DNA of 64,000 bases from Pithys albifrons albifrons (GCF_047495875.1 NC_092497.1:5775437-5839436), one strand, 5' to 3'. Numbered from the stretch's first letter, positions 21,318-32,917 are shown. The notes: a model not told the origin generated them from the sequence alone. A program made the numbers and translations.

Positions 21318-23438
21318 GGAATAATAGTTGAACAACTGCTTTTGTACTTTAAGCAAGGAATCAACATATCTGTGATTTAATCAATGTTTCTTGCTTTTCT
21401 AAATAGTTATTTAAATACAAATTTATGATTAAACTCATATTTCTTAATTATAAAAAACACCTATATCTATGCATATTTGTCAACATTAGCAAAAAACCAG
21501 TTGAAAATTGTGAACAAATTGCTGCTCAGTGACTATGTGGAGCTGTGCTCCCATCTTCCACTTGCAGCTAACATCAGTCAGACTATTTGTGCTGGGTATT
21601 CCATCTGTTTTACACCTATAAGTTGATAGGAAGGAACAAAAAGTCTCAATGGTCAGTGGGTATGGTCATACATACCTTGTATGTTCATCTATAAATACCA
21701 CAGGGTAGGGAGCAGGTGTAAATTACCCTGTAGTTGTCAGATTGGTGGTGCATGTTTGGAACAGCTGTAAGGAGTCTCGAACAAAGCACAGCAGTTGTAG
21801 TGAGAAAACTATTAGCATATGCATGAATAAATGGGTGTGAAAATGCTGGCTATCAACATGCAGTGTGTACTGTATTCCAGCTGAGTAGGTGTAAAAAACA
21901 TCATATTGACAAAGACGTGTGAATTTCAGGGAGACAAGCCTGATGAAAGATAGAGACTTGCATTTGTTTCATTTCTTTAGATAAAGAGCTGTGTACTTTT
22001 CTGATGTTATTCTGTTATAATTAGGTGAATTTTGCCCCAGTTTAAGGCAAACAAAGCAAGCACAAAATAAGAGCATGACAGCCAACCAGGTAGGACTGAG
22101 AGTCTCAACAGGTTTTGAACCTGCTCTTTGAGCTTGCAAATGCAACTTTCTTACTGGTAATACCCATTACAACTTCAGTGCTTTCACCAGGCTACATAGA
22201 GGTCATGGCCCAGACTTCTGTACAGCTCTTTGTTGTATGTGCCTGTTAAGGCTACCACTAAAAATCGAAAGACAGACTCAGCCATCCCTTTGCCAGAGAT
22301 CATAACTGTCCACTGAAAAAGGACGCTTAAAAATCCTGCTCCTGGGCACTTGAAGGCATTTCACGTTTCAGCCGCTCACAATTTATATTTATTTGAAAAA
22401 TTGTGTTGCTCGGCAGTCTTTTCTAATAGCAATATAATGGTATTGCCACTGGAATTTAATGGTACGCTATTATACTTCAGGGCAACCACAGCACGAGTGT
22501 ATCAATTCTGGGATGAGTCAATGGTGAAAAAGCAATATTGAGGTCATATTTTTCCTCTTTCTGCACATCAGTGGGACAGAGGTATAGGACTTTTGGCAGA
22601 AATGTAAAAGATTATTTTTCAGTGATCTAGTTTTATTCCAGACAAATTTCTAAACCTCTCACTTGAAGGTTTGCAGTTCTACCTTGTTCTGCTCTCTGAT
22701 AGGAGCTATCATGGTGGTATCAGAAGAGTTAACAGCAAAGCAAGAAATGATTATCTACCTCATTTGCCTTTGTTTTTTTCACACAACTTTTCAGCATTTC
22801 TTGAAACTTATTTTCTGTGGCAGATATAGTGAACATATGGCTAACACAACATGTTGTGGAAAACAATAAGACTTTTGTTGGTTCAAAAGCTCCAGAATTT
22901 GAGAAAATGTCACCCCTTTTGCTATTAAACTTTGGATTTTGCAGCTGATAGACATGCCAGTTTTAAAATGAGATCAAATGAGATGTATTCCATGTTTTGC
23001 TTTAAGGGTTCTTGCTTCACTACCTCGTTCACGGAGAAAAAGCATCAGACCATAAGACTAGCTGTCCTGGATCATACCAGAGGTTCACCTAAGCCAATAT
23101 CTGCTTTTCACCACTTATCAGAAGCTGATAACTAAAGGAAACCAAAATAGTAAGCAGGCCTGTATACATTTTCCTGCTGTACTCTTATAGCCTTCAATGG
23201 TTTGTACCTTGGAAACTTCTTGAGTTAGGGACTGCATTTTTGTATTTAGCAGCCTCAGATGGATTTTCTTTTAATTTCTTTATCTGATAATTTCTTGAAT
23301 CCAGGTAAATAATGAACTCTTAAAGAAATGGCAAATTTTTCTACCATTTTACATCTGTCTGCCAGTCTATATATATAAAATTGTGTATATAAATTTATAG
23401 CTATAAATAAATACCTATAAAATAGCAGTTATATATGA
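21318..23438. other. No gene recognised; one possible ancient repeat
   Basis: AT-rich. At about 23050-23115, 'actagctgtcctggatcat' followed by 'accagaggttcacctaagcc' resembles an ancient amniote repeat with the consensus feel of 'ggtcagaccaatggtccatc', but the match is weak. A TATA-rich stretch lies at 23370-23435. No convincing exon. Confidence 0.35.
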
Positions 23439-23443
23439 AACAG
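23439..23443. repeat. Target-site duplication AACAG of the outer LTR (left)
   Basis: AACAG precedes the LTR start TGTGGGG and recurs at 29097-29101 directly after the LTR terminus TTACA. Confidence 0.7.
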
Positions 23444-24484
23444 TGTGGGGTGATAGCCCTGATAAACTCTTGATGAGCTGAGGGAAAATGCCTCAGCCCC
23501 CTGGAGGGGTGCTTCCAGAACCATTGTCAAAGGACAAAAGCATCCCAGTGGCTTTCCAAAGGAGCTAAAGCCATATTGATAAATTTAACAAAGGGTGGAG
23601 TGTTGTGGAGATGACATGGCCCCCCTTTGCAAAATCTTCTGGGAACATAAGGAGACGCTCAGGCCTTTGTCATGGTCATCTGTCGATCACCCCAAACCCA
23701 ATTGTTGACTAAAACCATGCAAACAACCTAAGAGAGAGGAAAAAAAATGTAAACGCAGTTGGGCGTGAGATAAAACTGGGAAGAAATGCCATCCTCTCTG
23801 CAGAGGTAGCTGAGAGTAGCTGCCCTGTCTCCTCCCATCTCTTCAGACAACGTAGGGGTGATAAAACTATGTACACTCTATATTCCACATATTTTACTTT
23901 ACTCTCTTACAATACCTATTACCTTACAGATTCGATATCTTATATTATGCCTGTTACATTATACCTTAAAAAGTACCTTATCCTTTATAAAATGCTTTCA
24001 CTTCTACCTCACAGCTATGTTGATACTAATTTCACTTGGCTATATCTTTATAGGCACTGTATCTATTATTTTCTAACTGTGTTTTGCTACACTTTGCAAC
24101 TTACTGGGTATATATCTTACTTTATATTAGTTGTTGTGTTCCTTTACAGTGTGTAGTTCTTTTTTAACATGTATGTTAATGGCAAACAGCTATAGTCTTT
24201 CCTCTTCCTCTGTGTTGTAGAGAAGGTGGTGCGCAGGACATTTTGTTGCTCTGTGTTACAGAGGGGGATCCAGATTTGTGTTTATGGTTGTTGCACTTCT
24301 GGTTAGTACTTTCTGTTAAGTCAGTCATGTGGGGTACACTGCTGTACTGAAACTTTAGTTTGGGGTTCTCATCTCTGTCGAATGTGTTTTGTGCTGGTTT
24401 CTCTTGGGGTTTTTGGCCATCAGGTAAATACAATCATGCAGCTAAAAGTTATCACTGGCAACACAAACCCCAAAATAACTGTCA
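23444..24484 (+). mobile_element. Solo ERV LTR, 5' part (interrupted by RTE copy 3)
   Basis: It starts TGTGGGGTGATAG and is homologous over its length to the minus-strand LTR at 1183-2474: 'gggaaaatgcctcagcccc', 'ggaggggtgct', 'taacaaagggtggagtgtt', 'gtaaatacaatcatgcagc', 'cccaaaataactgtca'. The match stops at 24484 in the middle of that shared block and resumes at 28727. The intact LTR is 1411 bp (1041 + 370). Confidence 0.85.
24477..24484. repeat. Target-site duplication AACTGTCA of RTE copy 3 (left)
   Basis: AACTGTCA here and at 28719-28726 flanks the element. The related uninterrupted LTR has a single copy in 'acaataactgtcatgtatt' (minus strand near 1545). Confidence 0.9.
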
Positions 24485-24509
24485 CATCATCATCACCATG
24501 GCTAGGCTT

Positions 24510-25106
24510 CGCAAACAATGAATTGGGAAGGGCACTACCCATGCTTCCTGCAAGCGTGCTGGTGGTTAAAAAGATCAATACAGGATAGGCAAGTCTGGTC
24601 ACAATAGGCACAGCGGAATGTCTCCTTAGGTGATATTGGCAAGGAATGGTTCTTTCTGCATTGTCTTTTCTTCTCGAGACTGATTCTGCAGCGTTCTCAA
24701 AGGAAGCAGCAGCATTGTGAATGGTGTGTCTCCATGAATCCCGATTGGAGGCCAGACTGGACCACTGGTGGCAGTAAATGTGGCCAAGGCTGAGGTGTTG
24801 TTTCAGGGAGTCCTTGTAACTCTTCTTTGGGGCTCTTCTCTTGCGGCAGCCAGTGGTGAGTTCACCATAGAGCACAATCTTTGGGAGGCGGTGATCCTCC
24901 ATCCTGGAGACGTGCCCTGCCCAGCACAGCTGTGTTCTCATCAGCATGCCCTGGATACTGGTGACCCCTCCCTGTTCAATAATGGACACACTGGTCACGT
25001 AATCAGACCATGGGATGTTTAGGATTGAATGGAGGCAGCGCTGATGGAAGCATTCGAGAAGCTGCAGGTAGTGGTGATAGATGATCCATGATTCAGACCC
25101 ATATCA
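24510..25106 (-). pseudogene. RTE C-terminal region (copy 3)
   Basis: Open frame 24420-24998 (its last part reads into the LTR) encodes the post-polymerase region: [30 protein letters not shown] and HQWSSLASNRDSW. The finger region has slipped out of frame near 24690, where copy 2 has 'gcacatagagtcag' in place of 'gctgcagaatcagt'-like sequence. The conserved TGA is at 25104-25106, as in copies 1 and 2. Confidence 0.8.
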
Positions 25107-25234
25107 AAGAGTAGACATTACGATGGCTCTGTAGACACTGATCTTTGTACTTTTCTTCAGGTGTTTATTAGATCAGACTCTTTTATGGAGATTTCCAAAG
25201 GTTCTGTAGGCTTTTCCTAGCCTGTTGTCTATCT

Positions 25235-25247
25235 ATTTGTCAATCTT
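25235..25247. repeat. Target-site duplication ATTTGTCAATCTT of the nested RTE (left)
   Basis: A perfect 13-bp direct repeat with 25481-25493. In copy 1 the uninterrupted equivalent reads 'ccttgccaatcttaccatc' (from 8639). Confidence 0.92.
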
Positions 25248-25480
25248 CATCATCATTCATCATGGCTAGGCTTCACGAACGAAGATTTGAGAAGGGCAGT
25301 ACCCACGCTTGCTGCAAGCATACTGGTGGCTAAAAAGGCCGATACGGGACAGGCAGGTCCGGTCACAAAAGGCACAGCGGAACGTATCCCTAGGTGACAT
25401 TGGCAAGGAAAGGTTCTTTCTGCGTTGTCTTTTCTCCTCAAGACTGACTCTCCATGCATTCTCAAAGGAAGCAGCAGCAG
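25248..25480 (-). mobile_element. Nested 5'-truncated RTE copy (233 bp) inside copy 3
   Basis: It starts on the plus strand with the RTE 3' terminus (catcatcattcatcatggctagg) and ends at 'gaagcagcagcag', so it is only the last ~230 bp of an RTE in the same orientation as its host. It covers the finger and the 3' untranslated end. The finger is intact here (CAFC...GLFSHQYAC, SKRG). Perfect 13-bp duplications flank it. It carries the 'cgaagattt' 3' variant, whereas its host has 'caatgaatt', so it derives from a different source copy. Confidence 0.92.
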
Positions 25481-25628
25481 ATTTGTCAATCTTACCATCT
25501 GAGAAAATGATACTTCCAAGATAGGTGAACTGCTGTACTGACTTAAGCTCTGATTCACCTATGGTGATGTGAAGATGATGAAAGACTTCCTGAGTTGCAG
25601 GTTGGTAGAGAATTTCTGTCTTCTTCAC
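25266..25628 (-). pseudogene. Chance fusion frame: RT end joined to RTE finger
   Basis: A 120-codon frame runs from the host copy's RT region (YQPATQEVFHH, QQFTYLGSIIFSDGKI) across the 13-bp duplication into the nested copy's tail (SAAASFENAW ... RCAFCDRTC ... SHQYACSKRG). The insertion therefore skips the host's TGA and joins the polymerase end directly to a finger, in frame. It is a by-product of the nested insertion; nothing suggests expression. Confidence 0.75.
25481..25493. repeat. Target-site duplication ATTTGTCAATCTT (right)
   Basis: Right partner of 25235-25247. Host RTE sequence continues with 'accatctgag'. Confidence 0.92.
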
Positions 25629-27101
25629 ACTGACTTCCAGCCCAAAAAGCTTGGCTGCCTCTGCAAAGCAGGATGTTAAGCACTGCAGAACTGCTTCTGT
25701 GTGAGCAACGAGGGTGGCATCATCAGCAAAAAGCAGCTCATGGACAGGGTGATTCAGGGTCTTAGTGTGGGCCTTCAGTTGCCTTAGGTTGAATAGGCTT
25801 CCACTGGTACAATGTCAGATGTAGATGCTGTTTCCTTCATTGATGTTGGCTGTGGCTCTTTGGAGTATCATGCTGAAGATGATTGTGAATAGAGTTGGTG
25901 CAAGAATGTAACCTTGTTTCACACCGTTGGTTATTGGAAAGGGCTCAGAGAGTGCATCGCCATATCTGACTTGTCCACGCTGATCCTCATGTAGCAGGAT
26001 GATCATTTTGAGGAAATAAACGTTCTAAGATCTGCCACAGGCCTTTTCTGCTCACAATGTCGAAAGCTTTGGTGAGGTCAGTGAAGGTTACATAGAGTCC
26101 TTTGTTTTGTTCTCTACACTACTCTTGCAGTTGTGTGAGAACAAATACCATGTCTGTGGTGCTCCTATTGGCTCTGAAACCACACTGGCTTTTAGGTAGA
26201 AATCTTCTGCAATAGCGGGTACCAATTTGTTCAGAAGTATTCTTGCAAGGATTTTACCACCAATGGAGAACTAAGTAATACCTTGGTAATTTGAGCAGTC
26301 TGATTTTGTTCCTTTCTTCTTGTACAGGGTGATGATGACTGCATCATGGAGATCTGATGGTAGTTTGCCTTGTTCCCAGCAATGCACAACAAGCTCATGA
26401 AATTTGGCATTGAGTGCTTGACCTCCATGCTTCCAGATTTTGCATGGAATTCTGTCAACCCCAGCTGCCTTGCCACTTTTCACCTGCTGTATGGCCTTGA
26501 GTATCTCTCCCATAGTAGGGGCTGCATCCAATTCATTTTTCACCAGTTGCTGTGTAATGTGCTGAATCGCTGAGCCTTGGACTACACAGTTGGCACTGAA
26601 GAGAGTCTGAAAGTGCTCAGACCATTGGTTCAGTTTGGAGGTTTTATCTGTGAGAAGCATTTGACCATCTGCACTGAGTAGGAGGCTTTGAACCTGGTGT
26701 GTGGGTCCGTACACAGCTTTCAGGGCCTCACAGAATCCATTTTGGTCATCCAAATCTGTGCATAGTTGCGTCTTTTCTTCAAGGTTGAGCCACCATTTTT
26801 TCTGGATATCTTGAAGTTTCTGTTGGATCTTACTGCATGCACGAAGAAAGGCGGCTTTTCTCATATAACAAGATGGCTGAGCAAGGTGTGCTTGGTGAGC
26901 AGTTCTCTTCTTCAACAGTTCCTGGATCTCTTGATTGTTTTCATCAAACCAGTCTTTGTTTTTCTTGGAGGAGAACCCTAAGGATTCTTCAGAGGACTGC
27001 AGGATGCAATTTTTAATATGTTGCCAAAGTGCTTCAGGAGAGGGATCTATGGGATTATCTTTAAGTCTAGTTTGAAGGTTTACCTGAAAGATGTCTCTCA
27101 C
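25494..27101 (-). pseudogene. RTE linker and reverse transcriptase (copy 3), broken
   Basis: The longest intact piece is 26271-27101 (276 codons). It covers the linker (DWFDENNQEIQELLKKR, EALKAVYGP, QWSEHFQTLF) and the start of the polymerase (VKSGKAAGVDRIPCKIW, HDAVIITLYKKKG, SDCSNYQGIT). This piece reads through where copy 2 has stops, so it gives the best view of the family's frame. 25815-26006 holds motif B (NGVKQGYILAP; Gly-Tyr here, Gly-Cys in the other copies). The catalytic FADD equivalent is at 25719-25730. At the place of the TAA in copies 1 and 2 this copy has AAA (26007-26009). Confidence 0.88.
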
Positions 27102-27117
27102 ATAGTTGTTTGAAGAT

Positions 27118-27965
27118 TGTTAACTTGGAGCCTCCGCCTTGGAATGCCACCTCTCTTTAGTTTGGGCTTGAAGTGGAGGTTAAGTTTGCAACGCACAAGG
27201 TAGTGGTCTGTTTGACAATCTGCACTAGGCATCACTCAAGTATGATGGACATCACCAACATGTCACTGTTGCACTAAGACATAGTCAATGAGGTGCCAGT
27301 GCCTGGATCGAGGATGCATCCAGGTTGTCTTCAGGCTGTCTTTCTGTTGAAAGATAGTGTTGGTGATGGTGAGCTGCTATTCTGCACAAAACTCTAGCAG
27401 AAGGCGTCTATTGTCCTTGCAGTTTCCAACACCATACTTGCCCAGGACTCCTTTCTAGGCTTCAGAGTACTTACCTAATCTGGCATTGAAGTCACTAAGG
27501 ATTATGATCTCATCATCTGCAGGAGCCTTTTGGGTGAAGTGGCGCAGGTCATTGTAGAATTTGTCTTTTTCCACTGGGTCAACTTGGAGAGTTGGGGCAT
27601 AAATGCTAAAAAGAACAACGTGTTGCTTGTTGTGTAGTGGGAGTCGTAAGGACATAATGCGATCGGAATGACCTGTTGGCAAATTTTCAAATTTGGAGGC
27701 AATGGAGTTTTTAATCATGAAGCCAACTCCTGAAAGGTGTCTTTCAGTTCTGGGTTTGCCTGACCAACAGAGTGTGTAGCCAGCACCATGTTCTTTAGGC
27801 TGCCTTTCTCATGAAGTTGAACTTCACTGAGAGCAGCAATGTCAATGTTGAGCTGTGACAGTTCGTGGACAATTAGAGCAGAACGATACTCAGGACGTCC
27901 ACTATCCAAAGTATCAAGCATGGTTCTGATGTTGCAACATGTGATTGTTAATTTGAACACAACTT
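27118..27965 (-). pseudogene. RTE endonuclease domain (copy 3), frameshifted
   Basis: 27715-27960 encodes the N-terminal part (CCNIRTML, IDIAALSEVQLHEKG). 27455-27718 encodes the middle (FSIYAPT, IILSDFNARLG, with Ser where Gly is usual). The C-terminal part (WMHPRSRHW-like, IDYV, TDH) is readable near 27200-27330 with further breaks. Same domain order as copy 2; inactive. Confidence 0.85.
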
Positions 27966-28682
27966 TGCAGGCAGGTGTATGCCTTTGAAATCTGTTTTTG
28001 TTTGACTACATGGAAAATGGCAGTTGGCAGCAGTTATCCAGCCGGGTGTGGAGATGAGCTTTGTTTCGGTCACCTTTTTCAAATACCTCTCCGTGTGGAG
28101 CAAGCAGTGCTTTCCTTAGAAAAGTCTGCTTGGTCGTTCAGGGTGCTGCCCCATGAGACTGTCATCTCTGGCATCAAGTCTTGAATGACCAATATCCTGA
28201 TCTGCCTGCATGCAGGGTTGGGTCTGCAGCTTCCAGCTGTTTCCTATCACCTGCCGTTTCGACCCTCACCTGTCTCTACAGGGCTTTGCAATGTGGGTGT
28301 GTCTTTTGAGCCTGTGCAATAGATTTTTTTAGGTGAGGCACAGCGTGTGCAGAACTGGCCCCACCTTTTACTTCTAAGGTTCATCTGCCATGGCCTAGCA
28401 AGCTTGCATGGTGACAGCGAATACCTCAGGACATAGGTTTGGTTAGAATATTCTTCTCTTAGATGAATAGCCTTATAGGGCTAAGCAACCTCCATCTGCC
28501 TGGTTTTGGAGTAAGAGCTGTCCTTCGCCTAGGATGGTTGCCAGACGGCTAACGAGGGCTAGCCATCCTGCCCGTGGACATTCTTTGTCTGACCCTTCAG
28601 CTCAGACCTGTCTGGCATGGGAAACCCTACCGGTGGCACATACCACCGCCAGCATAGCTCTCAACCTCATGAGGGATGCAAG

Positions 28683-28718
28683 CTTCTCCCCTGTGACAAG
28701 GGGGTGTCCCCGGAGAAG
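28683..28718 (-). other. 5'-terminal hairpin of RTE copy 3
   Basis: On the minus strand CTTCTCC pairs with GGAGAAG, 36 nt overall as in copy 2. An inner GACA/TGTC pairing surrounds CCCCCT. Some inner bases differ between copies, while the outer 7-bp stem is unchanged. Confidence 0.6.
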
Positions 28719-28726
28719 AACTGTCA
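28719..28726. repeat. Target-site duplication AACTGTCA of RTE copy 3 (right)
   Basis: Right partner of 24477-24484. Confidence 0.9.
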
Positions 28727-29096
28727 TATACTTGTGTTAATAAAAGCTATTTCAGGAGCTGTTGTGGAGAAAGGTTCTTTTTTAAGTGTGGTCTTCACAG
28801 CAGAATGTTGAAGACCCTTCCAATCTGCGTGCTGTCCATTGTTTGACAGGCAGTATTGGGCTCATAAGAATTTGGTTTTCTGGAGACAATTATAGCTAAT
28901 AAGTTCTCCCTGGCTAAAGTGTGATCCTCACAGGAAGGTCAAAAATCTTTCCTGCCTGTGTTCTGTAATTGGTTGATGGGCAGTGCTGGGTTCATAAAGC
29001 TTTAATTGTTCCAAGAGCACTTATAGTTAATAGCTTTATATTCATACAGGTGGGACAAGGAATCTTTGCATTTCTGCCCCTCATTTTCACATTACA
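28727..29096 (+). mobile_element. Solo ERV LTR, 3' part
   Basis: It continues the LTR cut at 24484: 'tgtgttaataaaagc' (AATAAA signal), 'caggagctgttgtgg', then the two ~133-bp tandem units starting at 28784 and 28917, and the terminus 'ttcacattaca'. It is homologous to 1183-1545 in minus orientation. An AACAG duplication follows at 29097-29101. Confidence 0.85.
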
Positions 29097-29101
29097 AACA
29101 G
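29097..29101. repeat. Target-site duplication AACAG of the outer LTR (right)
   Basis: Right partner of 23439-23443. Confidence 0.7.
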
Positions 29102-31837
29102 AAAAAGATTATACATTATTGCCATTGCCGCATTAAGCATCTTCCTAGAGAAATTAAAAGGAATAGCAAAATCTCAAGTCAACTTCATCCCCAAAAAGAA
29201 TCACAAATCTCAACAGGGCTGATAAACTTAATTACTTTGTACTGATCTGCCTGTAGTTTTTTAACTTGTGAAAGCAGTCATCACAGAGCCAGAGACACAT
29301 GGAAAGGACATACTTTTGTTGTCTAGAGATTAAAGTCCTTATTTAAGTGGCTAAAGATCTTCAGCTACTGTCAAGATCATATTAATTAATTGTATTTTTG
29401 AAACCTATGAATGGATAGCATAAATAAAAACTCTTGCAGTTGAAGAAGGCATTTTAAATCTTTTCTTTTTCAGATGAATAGTAAAGTGAAAGTCCAGTTG
29501 TTTTTTTCTTTTGCTTTCACTCTGCAGAATTTGCTGCCTAATACCTGAGCTTCAAAAGTGGGGACATGTAAGTACTAGAACAGTAGAAAATTTTTATGTT
29601 CTCCCAACTTGTCACAGTAAATACAGTTTTTCTTGCTCCAAGTCACAGATCTGTACTGACCTGACAATGAAAGGTCTCTGGACTGAGTACAGAAGTTAAA
29701 ACTGTGTAACAAACCCCAGCTTTTTATATTATTTGGGGGTGGTGGAGACTTTAGGCCACCTTCAGACTTTATCTGGGAACTGATACAGAGGGAGTAGTTC
29801 ATTAAAAGAAAATGGAGGAAGCGGGTAATGAAAGGGCTAAGTGGGCTGAAAATCAAAGAGGAGAAGGAATCCCCCACCAACATAATCCACCTCTCTGCAC
29901 CACAACACAGTCAACTTTTAGCTCCATCTCATACACCTGTCTTCAGAAGGACTGAGGCTTTCAACATTGTGACTCAGAGTAAGCACAGAAGTTAAGAGAA
30001 CTAATAACAATTTTAGCTGTAAAGGGCTTTTCTGTGCTAATTTTCACTAGGCACATTGGTCAAGAACTAATAAGAAAAAAGGATTAGGCTTTTATTAGAC
30101 TGTTAAACATTAATTAAAGTAACAATAAAGTCTTAGTTCCAAACACAAGAGATACTGTTCCCTTTTGCATTAACAACATTTAAGTGTAATACTATCAACA
30201 GAGATTTCTATCTGTTGAGTATAAAATAAACCAAAGCAAAGCAAAATTAAATTTAATTAGATTTGATTTAAAAAAGTAAAATAAAATGTGTATAGAAACA
30301 GTGAAATGTGTATGAATTTCAAATTTTCAACATAATGAACCCCCTCTTCCATTTTCCAAATGTCATCTCCAATTCTGTGGTCTATCATGCCATCAGAAAG
30401 ACATCCATTTAATCAAAAGCCTTCTGCACCTGGGACACTGCTAGTCAATAAGTAGTAAACAACCAATGTCTTCCAATCTAAAGTGGGGACACTGTGTTCC
30501 AGAGAGATCCATTGATCTCAAATGGCAGAGTTAGTTTTCTTTTGTGAAAAGAATCTTTCAAATAAAGCTACTTGAGTGTTTGAAGGTGTGAGCACTTTGA
30601 TGTTTCAAAGCCTCAATTATTTAGGTACCACAGAGCTGAGCATTGTGTATCTGCCAAAGTCTCATTTAAAAAGCTCAGATGGCTAAGATGTCATGTTCTG
30701 TTCAAAGTCTTCTGGTGACTGAAATTAAGAGAAAAGCTCTTTCATTTCAGTGACTCCTAAGGCTCTCTCAGCATCCACTCTGTTGTGCTTCAGCACGACA
30801 CCATTAAATGCTTGCTTGCAATTTGAGTACATTGTCAACAGAGCAGATGGATTCTGACTAAGGAAGTGGTATTTATGCTGATAGACTGTGGTAAAAGCAA
30901 AACAAACAAACCCCTTCGGCCCCCCCAGCTCCTGGTGTATCTTATTAAGGGATAAGATTCAAGTGCCTGACTGAAAAGCAGTTGTACTGATACCATCTTC
31001 TTTAATAATTAATTCAGCTTTGTCTTCAGGATTGTGTGAAACCAAGTGTTTACCTATCCTCAATTTACTACAGTTGAGGAGAGGAAATAATTCTGTCAAC
31101 AAGGCATCATACTGCTCTTTCTTACTACTAACCTATTATTATTTCTATGTAGACTTCTACACTGAGCTGCATTAACGTATTTCAGCAAGGTCTGGTCCAC
31201 AGAGCAGAATGTGGTATTTAGACAGCAAAGAGACTGCCCTTGAAATGAAATGGCGGAATAGGGACAGTTGGTTGAGAGATGCAAGGAACGATTTATGGGT
31301 GGTATTGTGAGTGTGAAGACACAGGTTGAACCAAACTTCAGGCTTATAACTGAGTTGTTTAGGCTAGAATACTTGAGATAAATTACTCTTTCTACTCCTT
31401 TTTTAGCTACTGGAAGGCTACAGGTACCTCCAGGGTGATTCAGATTTAAGCAGGGTAAATTGTGTGTTTTCTCCTTAGGTTATATAAATAGACTAAGCCA
31501 CTAAATAAGTTGTCATAGGCAAGAGCCTGAAATTCAGTGGAATTAACATTTGCCTTTCTTTCTGTTCATGAAATAAAATGTGTTCCCTGATTAAAAAGGG
31601 GAAGTAACATGAAGAAAAAAATAAAGAACATGTGGAAGTATTAAGTGTATAAAAGGTGAAAGACCTAATAGACAAAAGTCCTTTACAGATTTGTACAATT
31701 CTTTAGGACAGAGTCCAACTCTGCATCTTAGGCAGACAAGTGCAGCAGCTCTGAAAAGACAAATTCTTCAGCTGCCACCTGTTATAGGATTTTTAGGGTT
31801 TTTTTTAAATATCTAGTGAACAGCCACTAGATGGACT
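29102..31837. other. No gene recognised
   Basis: AT-rich sequence. No convincing exon, RNA gene or transposon end was found. Confidence 0.5.
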
Positions 31838-31842
31838 ACCAG

Positions 31843-32912
31843 TGTATTGGGTTTGCATGGCAAGGTTTTGGTAGTGCAGGGGCTGTGGAAATGGCTCTTC
31901 TGAGGAGCTGCTGAAAACTTCCCCTATGTTCAATGGACCCAATACCAGCTGGCTCCAGGACAGACCTGCCTGTGGCCAAGGCCAAGCCCATCAACGACAG
32001 TGTTAGCTCCTCTGGGATAATATATTTGAGAAGGAGAGAAAAAACCTGTGCAATGCCAAATACAACCAGAGAGAAGAGTGAAACCATGCGACAGAAACAG
32101 CCCCACAGACACCCAGGTCAGTGCAGAAGGAGGGGCAGGATCTACTCCAGCTGTCAGAGCAGAGATTTCCCTGCAGCCCATGGTTCAGCAGCTGTGCCCT
32201 TGCAGCCCATGGAGGTCCATGGGCAAGCAGAGATCTATATGTAGCCTGTGTAGGAGCCCAAACTGGAAGAAGTGGATGCCCAAAGTTTGCTGTGACATCA
32301 TGGGAAGACTGTGCAGGAGCAAGGTCCTGGCAGGGACTTGCTGACCCATGGAGAGAGGAGCCCACACTGAAGCAGTTTTGCTGGTAGGACTTTTGACCCT
32401 TGGGGGACCCATGATGGAGCAGCCTGTGCCTGGAGGACTGACCAAATGCAAGGACTCACTCTGCAGCAGCTGTGACCCCCATGGGAGGGACTCCATGCCA
32501 GATCAGAGGAAGAGTAGTCCAATCCCTGCTGAGGAAGGGGAAGCAAAGGCAACATGTGATGAACCAACCACAACCCCCATTCCCCATCATCCTGTGCTGC
32601 TAGTAGGGAAGAGGTAGAGAACTGAGAAGTGAAGCTGAGACTAGGAAGAAGGGAGGGATGGGGAAAGGTGCTTTCAGCCTCAGAGTTTATTATTAATTTT
32701 CCTACCCTGTTTGCTTGGTAATATATTAAATTAATTTTACCTAAATTGAGTCTGTTTTCCTTGTGACAGTAATTGGTGAGTGGTCTCTCCTTGTCTTTAT
32801 CTCAACCCACAAACCTTTATTATATTTTCTCCCCTCTGACCAACCAAAGAGGGGAGGGAGTGAGAGTGGCTTTGATGGGGTCCTGTTGTCCAGACAGGGT
32901 CAACCCACTACT
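31843..32912 (+). mobile_element. Solo ERVL-type LTR, plus orientation
   Basis: It starts TGTATTGGGTTTGCATGGCA and ends 'gacagggtcaacccactact', the ends of a widespread neoavian LTR (the usual end is CCACA). Landmarks in order are a GGATAATATATTTGAG TATA region, repeated 'ctggagcag/cccatggga' modules, 'ggtaatatattaaattaat' with the poly(A) region, and 'aattggtgagtggtctctcc'. Flanking pentamers are ACCAG (31838-31842) and GCCAG (32913-32917), four of five matching. Several 80-120-codon open frames on both strands come from its GC-rich modules and are not genes. Confidence 0.82.
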
Positions 32913-32917
32913 GCCAG

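Larger units (their letters stand above)
24485..28718 (-). mobile_element. RTE-clade LINE copy 3 (AviRTE-like), full length, hosting a second RTE insertion
   Basis: Full-length element in minus orientation inside an ERV LTR. Its 5' end (28718) starts CTTCTCC with the same terminal hairpin as copy 2. Its 3' end (24485) carries a short ATG-type repeat after 'ggctagg'. The span is 4234 bp. Subtracting the nested insertion (233 bp plus its 13-bp duplication) leaves 3988 bp, the same as copy 2. Domains from the 5' end: 5' region (28718 to ~27965), endonuclease (~27965-27118), linker and reverse transcriptase (~27101-25104), C-terminal finger (~24600), 3' end. A 14- to 15-bp deletion near 26018 removes part of the block that reads 'ggatgtccccacaag' in copy 2. 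Inactive. Confidence 0.92.

Noticed and set aside
17318..28718. An active RTE element
   Set aside because: Every copy has frameshifts or stops in the endonuclease and polymerase parts.
31933..32617. Several 80-120-codon frames on both strands near 32.0-32.6 kb
   Set aside because: They lie wholly within a solo LTR built of GC-rich repeated modules.
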